64,000 nt of DNA from Kuschelorhynchus macadamiae (taxonomy: Eukaryota > Arthropoda > Insecta > Coleoptera > Curculionidae). A model generated the notes under the pieces. That model had not been told where the DNA came from. It saw only the letters and a list, made by a program, of their open reading frames with translations, and did no database searches. The stretch is from the NCBI GenBank assembly GCA_030620095.1, contig JAUTXW010000945.1, forward strand, positions 785,001-849,000, written 5' to 3'. This document shows positions 61,650-64,000 of the stretch, in pieces (positions within the stretch are counted from its first letter, which is position 1; every line of letters begins with the position of its first letter). The translations under genes and the position numbers were made by a program.

Positions 61650-62560
61650 TTTAGACACCTTGCAAAGTACTATGTTCGGAATTGGGTATTTAAAGGGATT
61701 GGATTTTCTGTATGCGTAAGTTGTATCGGCAGTCCAGTTGACGTTCTAGTATGGCACGCACTGACCTATTTGGTTTACCGCTATACTGTGTATGTGTGTG
61801 ATGTTTTCTTTTTCTCCGAACTATCCCGTTTCGCAAATTTTGTCCTATCGGATCTGTCGTTTGGAGAAAAATAATTAGTGTGTATGTTTTGTGTAGAGTT
61901 AGCATAAGGATTTCACGTTTTTAAATAAAATTGCGGAAATCAAAAGAAATAAAATTTTGTGAAATTCCTATAAAGGTTTTAAAAACGTTTTATTAGAAAA
62001 AATAGAATTTAAAATATTAGGGGAAAGGCAAAAACTATGAGGACGGACCTGGATAAGCTTTGCGAAGGCTCGTCAGTTGTACTAGATTTTTGATTTAACT
62101 AATCTGCCACTCCTTTGGGCAGATTAGATAAATGTCTTTTAAAATTGTCCTGGGAGGATTCTACCACTTTCTCAGGGAGTTTATAAGATGATTTACGAAA
62201 TCGGGGGTTGGGGTGGTTCAGATTCTGTTCAGACCATTGATACTCTAGGTTTAAAATTTTGAGTTTGTGTATTTTGCCTTCGAAATTTATTATTTTGACA
62301 AGGGTTATTTCGGAAATTTTGAGGATTAGAAATTCCTGAGTTATTTTGACGAGGTCTATAATTAGTATTTCTTCAAGTTTGAATTTTGGTTATTAAACCT
62401 TGAATTGAAATCAGTATTTCTTCGATACTGGGCATTATTGCTATTTTGTGAATAAGAATTCCTAATACACAACTTCGAACTGCTATATTCAAATATGTGG
62501 TTTGTGCACTCTAAATTATCCCGCGTGATTATGTCAGTAGATCGATTTCTAGAATTTCAG

Positions 62561-63539
62561 TATTTAGTGATTTAGGTAAGTTTTCAACTGCTAATTATTA
62601 TATAAATTTACATAGCATTAGATATTAGATTACATATATTGTGATGTATTTTTTAGTTGAACTGGCCATAAATAAAAACAAGTACATTGAGGACAGGTGC
62701 TGTATTATTAAGATACGCAATCCACTACAATTTAAACCCTGATATATAGGGTTTCGCTAATATGGTACAGTCCGAAAATGGTTTATAACACAGACCAACG
62801 AATAACCCCCAAAGTGCTTCTAGTGGCTTGCCGCCATTCCCATCGCCAGAAGGTACTCCGAAAACTACCAGTCGACCGGATTATTCAGGTAGGAATGTTC
62901 GAAATGTGCCGCTACTTATGACTATAATCTATTGGTGCCACCATCTTTCAACCACCTGCAATAAGCGCAGCTTCCTTATTCAAATAATGATTTTAATTTA
63001 TATAATTTAATTAAAGATATTGCTTTAAAAACTGTAACAGTACACTATGCCATCAGCGTCAGCAAAATGTACATTTCGATTTAAATTCTAGTAGCAATAA
63101 CGTGATTAATAATCTCTTAATAAATATTTATATGCTTCTTGAGCTTCATGGGGATGATAGAATCAACTCCATAGATTTTTTTGAACAAATGAAATTCTTG
63201 CTACAGAGAAATAATGTCATATTTCGAGAAATACGAGTAGAGCAAAAATATGGAGCGAAGCTTATCTTAATACATTTACAATATTCCTTGAATTTGAAGA
63301 AGCATATTTGAGGTATTTTTAGGACGATACTAACTAGATAGTTATAATTTGGCAAGGCAGGTACGAAACTTTTTCATTAGTTGATCATTTTACAAAATAT
63401 GTAGCCATGGCACGACATTTAAGAACTCCTCTATCCGAGTTTGATTTAATTCAATTCAATGTATGCTCATACCGATTTTACAACAAGCAGAGAGGTATAA
63501 TCGTAGCTAAATCTATAGAGCGCCAGGGTATTAAAGCCC
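62561..63539. other. Stretch without recognised genes
   Basis: Could contain the 5' end of the gypsy relic. Frames of 60-69 codons on both strands (62828-63010, 63102-63355) show no motif. Confidence 0.4.
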
Positions 63540-64000
63540 AACCTGAAATCTAATTTTTATAAAAAAGTATTAACCACAGATTTGTTAATTGCAGATAAGG
63601 TTTTGGTCAATATATAATTCCAAAAATGTAGTCTTTGCTATAGCCCGCTTATCAAGCATTACATCTTTAACTTGACATCTAAAATTTACTAGATCTGTTT
63701 TAGACATATTCATTTTAAGATAATTGGCATCGAACCACTCTGACTTTAATTAAATCTATATTTACAATGTCTGCTAGTTATTAGAATTGTGATTACGATT
63801 GTTCCACAATATCGTGGTATCGTCAGCAAATACCGTAAAGTTTCCAGATATATCCTATATTGTCAAGTCATTTATATAAAACAAAAACAGTAATGGTTCC
63901 AAAACGCATGTTAAAGTAACTCTATTGCTCCTTATTAAATAAACGATCTGACTTCTTAAATATGACGAGAGAGCCATTCATGAGATCGCCCCCTAAAACC
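63540..64000 (-). pseudogene. LINE reverse transcriptase fragment, runs off the window
   Basis: Minus-strand RT motifs in broken frames: SYLKNRRQIV-like (about 63955), PLLFLFYINDLTI (about 63895-63860), FADDTTILWNN (about 63840-63805, catalytic DD present) and WFDANYLKMNMSKTDLVNF (about 63740-63685). This order belongs to Jockey/CR1-like non-LTR elements as in the two LINEs above, here in the opposite orientation. Confidence 0.8.

Larger units (their letters stand above)
57650..62560 (-). pseudogene. Ty3/gypsy LTR retrotransposon relic
   Basis: Reading down the minus strand: a gag end rich in Asn, Gln and Arg (SNPQNFRNNPCQNNKFRRQN, about 62340-62280); protease ALLDTVTGINLM (about 61600-61565, with DTG changed to DTV) and ILGHPFLS-like QLGHPFLSNEEY; an RT start (RPLYECIDEMLKTEVIE, 61200-61150), then the Tc1-like insertion. 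RT core follows: FSVLDLKAGYWQIHM (59557-59513) and IMPFGFEGAPAT (59450-59410), with YLDD degraded to YLYN. Next come a LKYLHLIFERLQTHGH linker, RNase H FIFQTDAS (about 59030), and the integrase C-terminus with AWIGPHEIVKAFSETSC and YLRKHPEE (about 58130-58015). The integrase core is largely missing. No env and no clear LTRs were seen. Frames are broken throughout; it is fossil. Confidence 0.88.

Noticed and set aside
61611..61874. 87-codon plus-strand frame with Cys-Val repeats
   Set aside because: Comes from the (GT)n repeat and lies antisense in the gypsy relic.
57650..62560. Env-bearing errantivirus
   Set aside because: No env-like frame after the integrase end; gag, protease, RT and integrase pieces are all broken.

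Overview
The window is AT-rich eukaryotic DNA with no bacterial features (no operons, no closely packed ORFs). Spliced exons with GT-AG junctions and a dense mix of hAT, Tc1/mariner, LINE, Penelope-like and Ty3/gypsy remains point to a large, repeat-rich insect genome. The order is not resolved. A beetle or another holometabolous insect is a guess from the style of the repeats.

Only one host gene is recognisable. It is an orthologue of JKAMP/JAMP (JNK1/MAPK8-associated membrane protein), a multipass ER membrane protein linked to ER-associated degradation, on the minus strand. Four coding exons can be read: 52800-52623, 49112-48931, 30186-29928 and a terminal exon starting at 4898. Their junctions are in phase and have good donors and acceptors. 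The first roughly 90 residues are not seen and should lie beyond the right part of the window. Almost everything from 4.9 to 52.6 kb is therefore JKAMP intron. The terminal exon has two possible acceptors exactly 48 nt apart. One gives a short tail like the human protein. The other skips its UAG stop and opens a 60-residue tail.

Layout: 1-991 hAT relic; 2.7 kb (TA)n; 4667-4898 JKAMP last exon; 6776-11345 array of ~145-bp units with a recent 1286-bp higher-order duplication; 12.06-12.36 kb Penelope-like endonuclease relic; 14220-16276 hAT-A (minus) with perfect 8-bp target duplication; 19.26-20.70 kb a second hAT type; 20.7-22.9 kb a direct duplication enclosing hAT-C with its target duplication; 23141-25236 non-autonomous hAT-like element; 25.7-26.2 kb LINE fragment; 27281-29893 hAT-B, sister of hAT-A, ending 34 bp from a JKAMP splice donor; 30.6-34.3 kb inverted-repeat element holding a foldback built of the same ~145-bp units; 35.5-37.7 kb LINE; 39.5-44.7 kb second LINE split by two insertions; 44.7-48.4 kb mariner-like element whose left terminal repeat was split by a Tc1-like element; 49619-52400 mariner-like element with an intact DD41D transposase and 831/834-bp terminal inverted repeats; 54.0-56.2 kb LINE and mariner relics; 57.65-62.56 kb minus-strand gypsy relic split by a Tc1-like element; 63.54-64.0 kb LINE reverse transcriptase fragment.

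The strongest leads are the 48-nt alternative acceptor that removes a stop codon in JKAMP, and the DD41D element whose giant inverted repeats contain the last ~42 codons of its own transposase. Next come the foldback built from a satellite-like unit, a nested insertion whose empty site can be read base for base, and YY1/Pho-like GCCGCCAT motifs recurring in unrelated repeats. Because these repeats are intronic, the JKAMP pre-mRNA should carry several long hairpins.
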